A DNA stretch of 33,586 bases from Pirellula sp. GTDB taxonomy: Bacteria; Planctomycetota; Planctomycetia; Pirellulales; Pirellulaceae. A program made the translations under genes and the position numbers. Positions 32,566 to 33,586 of the stretch are shown in pieces. Where the stretch lies: NCBI GenBank assembly GCA_021299695.1, contig JAJTEK010000082.1:1-33586 (forward strand). The letters are read 5' to 3'. How positions within the stretch are numbered: position 1 is the stretch's first letter; every line of letters begins with the position of its first letter. The notes under the pieces are model-generated. The model was not told the DNA's origin and searched no databases. It was given only the letters and a program-made list of their open reading frames with translations.

Positions 32566-33586
32566 GGCGCATCCTTGGATGATGATGAAGGCTTGGGGGC
32601 TTGAGGATCTTGATGCAACTCCGAACGGAGTTTGGCCCGCTGTTGGTCGATCTGCTCGGCCGTCGCGCCTAGATTGCGCAGGATGGTTTCGGCCATCGCC
32701 AAGGCGACTTCGGACTCCTCAGCGATGACATGGTCGGCTCCGCTCTGGAGCAACACTTCACAGTTACCGACATACGCCGATCGGACCAAAATCTGAATCG
32801 ATGGATTCAGAAGTCTAGCCATGCGAATCACATCGGTGGTTTGCGCGATGTTCGAGGCGCTCAAGATCAGACTCTGGGCTTTGTCGACCCCAGCACGCTT
32901 GAGGGTCTCGATGTGGCTCGCATCCCCTAGCACCACGCGGTGCCCTGCAGAGCGGATCGGTTCCATGCTCCCAGGATTCATCTCGATGATCGTCGCGTGG
33001 ATCCCGTTCTCATCGAGCAGCTTGGCCGCCGTCCTGCCGACCGGTCCATAGCCGACGACCACCGTGCGAAACTCCGAGGCCGGATCTTCGAGATCTAGCC
33101 CATCGGTGGGAATTGCCGGTTGACTTGTCAGCGGTTTTCTCGAAACGGTCAGCCAACGGAGATTGGTCGATCGCCGGGCAAAACCCAAGATCGGCTCGAC
33201 CGACCATTGGAGCATCGGCGATAGGGCGATCGAGAAGATCGAAACGGCCACGAGCACGTGCTCGAGCGACTCGGAGATCAAGCCCGAGCGTTTGGCCAAG
33301 TTCGCCACAATAAACGAAAACTCCCCAATCTGAGCGAACGACAAACCTACCCGCAAGGCATTTTTTAAGGGCAAGCCCAATAGGAGCATAGCGCCGATGG
33401 CCAAAGCGGGGGTCAGCACCATGGCAACAAACAACACCGCTCCGAAGAGACCTGGGGTTTCAATGAAAACCGCCGGATCGAAGAGCATCCCGACCGATAC
33501 AAAAAACAGGGCAGCAAAGGCGTCCCGCATCGGCAAGGCATCGGTCGTGGCTCGCACGGAGAAGTCCGATTGCCCGATGACTACCC
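32562..33586 (-). CDS. Kef/YbaL-type monovalent cation:proton antiporter, C-terminal part
   Basis: The frame enters from the right edge without a start; the visible 341 residues are the C-terminal part. The membrane domain end is clear: ALPMRDAFAALFFVSVGMLFDP, the typical motif of KefB/KefC/YbaL antiporters, then at least three further helices to about position 33200. It is followed by a cytoplasmic TrkA-N (RCK) domain with VVVGYGPVGRTAAKLL, which binds NAD(H) or a related ligand, and a short Ser/Lys-rich tail. Such proteins exchange K+ or Na+ for H+ under ligand control. A GTG at 33557 would give a short protein starting in the middle of the domain and is not the true start. The stop overlaps the next gene's ATG. 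Confidence 0.9.
   Translation of the reverse strand, partial: VVIGQSDFSVRATTDALPMRDAFAALFFVSVGMLFDPAVFIETPGLFGAVLFVAMVLTPALAIGAMLLLGLPLKNALRVGLSFAQIGEFSFIVANLAKRSGLISESLEHVLVAVSIFSIALSPMLQWSVEPILGFARRSTNLRWLTVSRKPLTSQPAIPTDGLDLEDPASEFRTVVVGYGPVGRTAAKLLDENGIHATIIEMNPGSMEPIRSAGHRVVLGDASHIETLKRAGVDKAQSLILSASNIAQTTDVIRMARLLNPSIQILVRSAYVGNCEVLLQSGADHVIAEESEVALAMAETILRNLGATAEQIDQQRAKLRSELHQDPQAPKPSSSSKDAP

Overview
The window looks like chromosomal DNA of a planctomycete, most likely a member of the Pirellulaceae (Rhodopirellula/Blastopirellula relatives). The evidence is the mixture of gene families: a secreted SHD1-domain protein, a Tat-exported Gfo/Idh/MocA oxidoreductase with a QKP motif, a large secreted DUF5117-type zinc metalloprotease, a DUF58/BatA pair, a fused CcoN-CcoO oxidase, and intergenic repeat modules rich in G/C hairpins. 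This placement is inference from family content; no marker gene was compared with a database.

Layout, left to right. Positions 1-1700: the start of an unknown minus-strand gene and a secreted SHD1 protein. Positions 2045-4903: plus-strand genes for a secreted nucleoside hydrolase and two membrane proteins, one with a zinc ribbon. Positions 5242-8312: a minus-strand DUF58/BatA (von Willebrand A) pair. A 238-bp foldback element at 8431-8668 separates it from a Tat-exported dehydrogenase (8838-10178). Positions 10589-13317: cyanophycin synthetase, split in two by a one-base frame change inside its ATP-grasp active site, followed closely by a cyclically permuted mutarotase-like Kelch protein. Positions 14449-17058 (minus): rplM-rpsI with a textbook promoter, then an FAD-dependent halogenase/reductase-like gene. 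Positions 17376-20782: a fatty acyl-AMP ligase / acyl carrier / alpha-oxoamine synthase megaprotein, broken by an internal deletion plus frame change. It is followed by rex (20798-21433), an NADH-sensing repressor. Positions 21686-24886 (minus): a compact cbb3 oxidase operon (fused ccoNO, ccoQ, one-haem ccoP). Positions 25699-28647: a secreted metzincin-like metalloprotease ending in a strong terminator. Positions 28753-30405: a gene-free island of mosaic repeats (module A three times, module B twice, smaller hairpin modules). Positions 30400-33586 (minus): a tightly packed operon of a Kef-type antiporter (cut by the window edge), an M32 carboxypeptidase and a Tat-exported DJ-1/PfpI protein whose stop codon lies in the end of the last repeat copy.

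How the genes might work together. The cbb3 operon and Rex point to redox-responsive respiration. The acyl-activating/oxoamine synthase protein suggests an unusual lipid or long-chain amino-ketone product made next to the redox regulator. Cyanophycin synthetase would make a nitrogen-storage polymer if its frame is intact in the organism. The most notable points are the two large biosynthetic enzymes that are both interrupted, and the repeat island. No CRISPR array, tRNA, rRNA or intact insertion sequence was seen.
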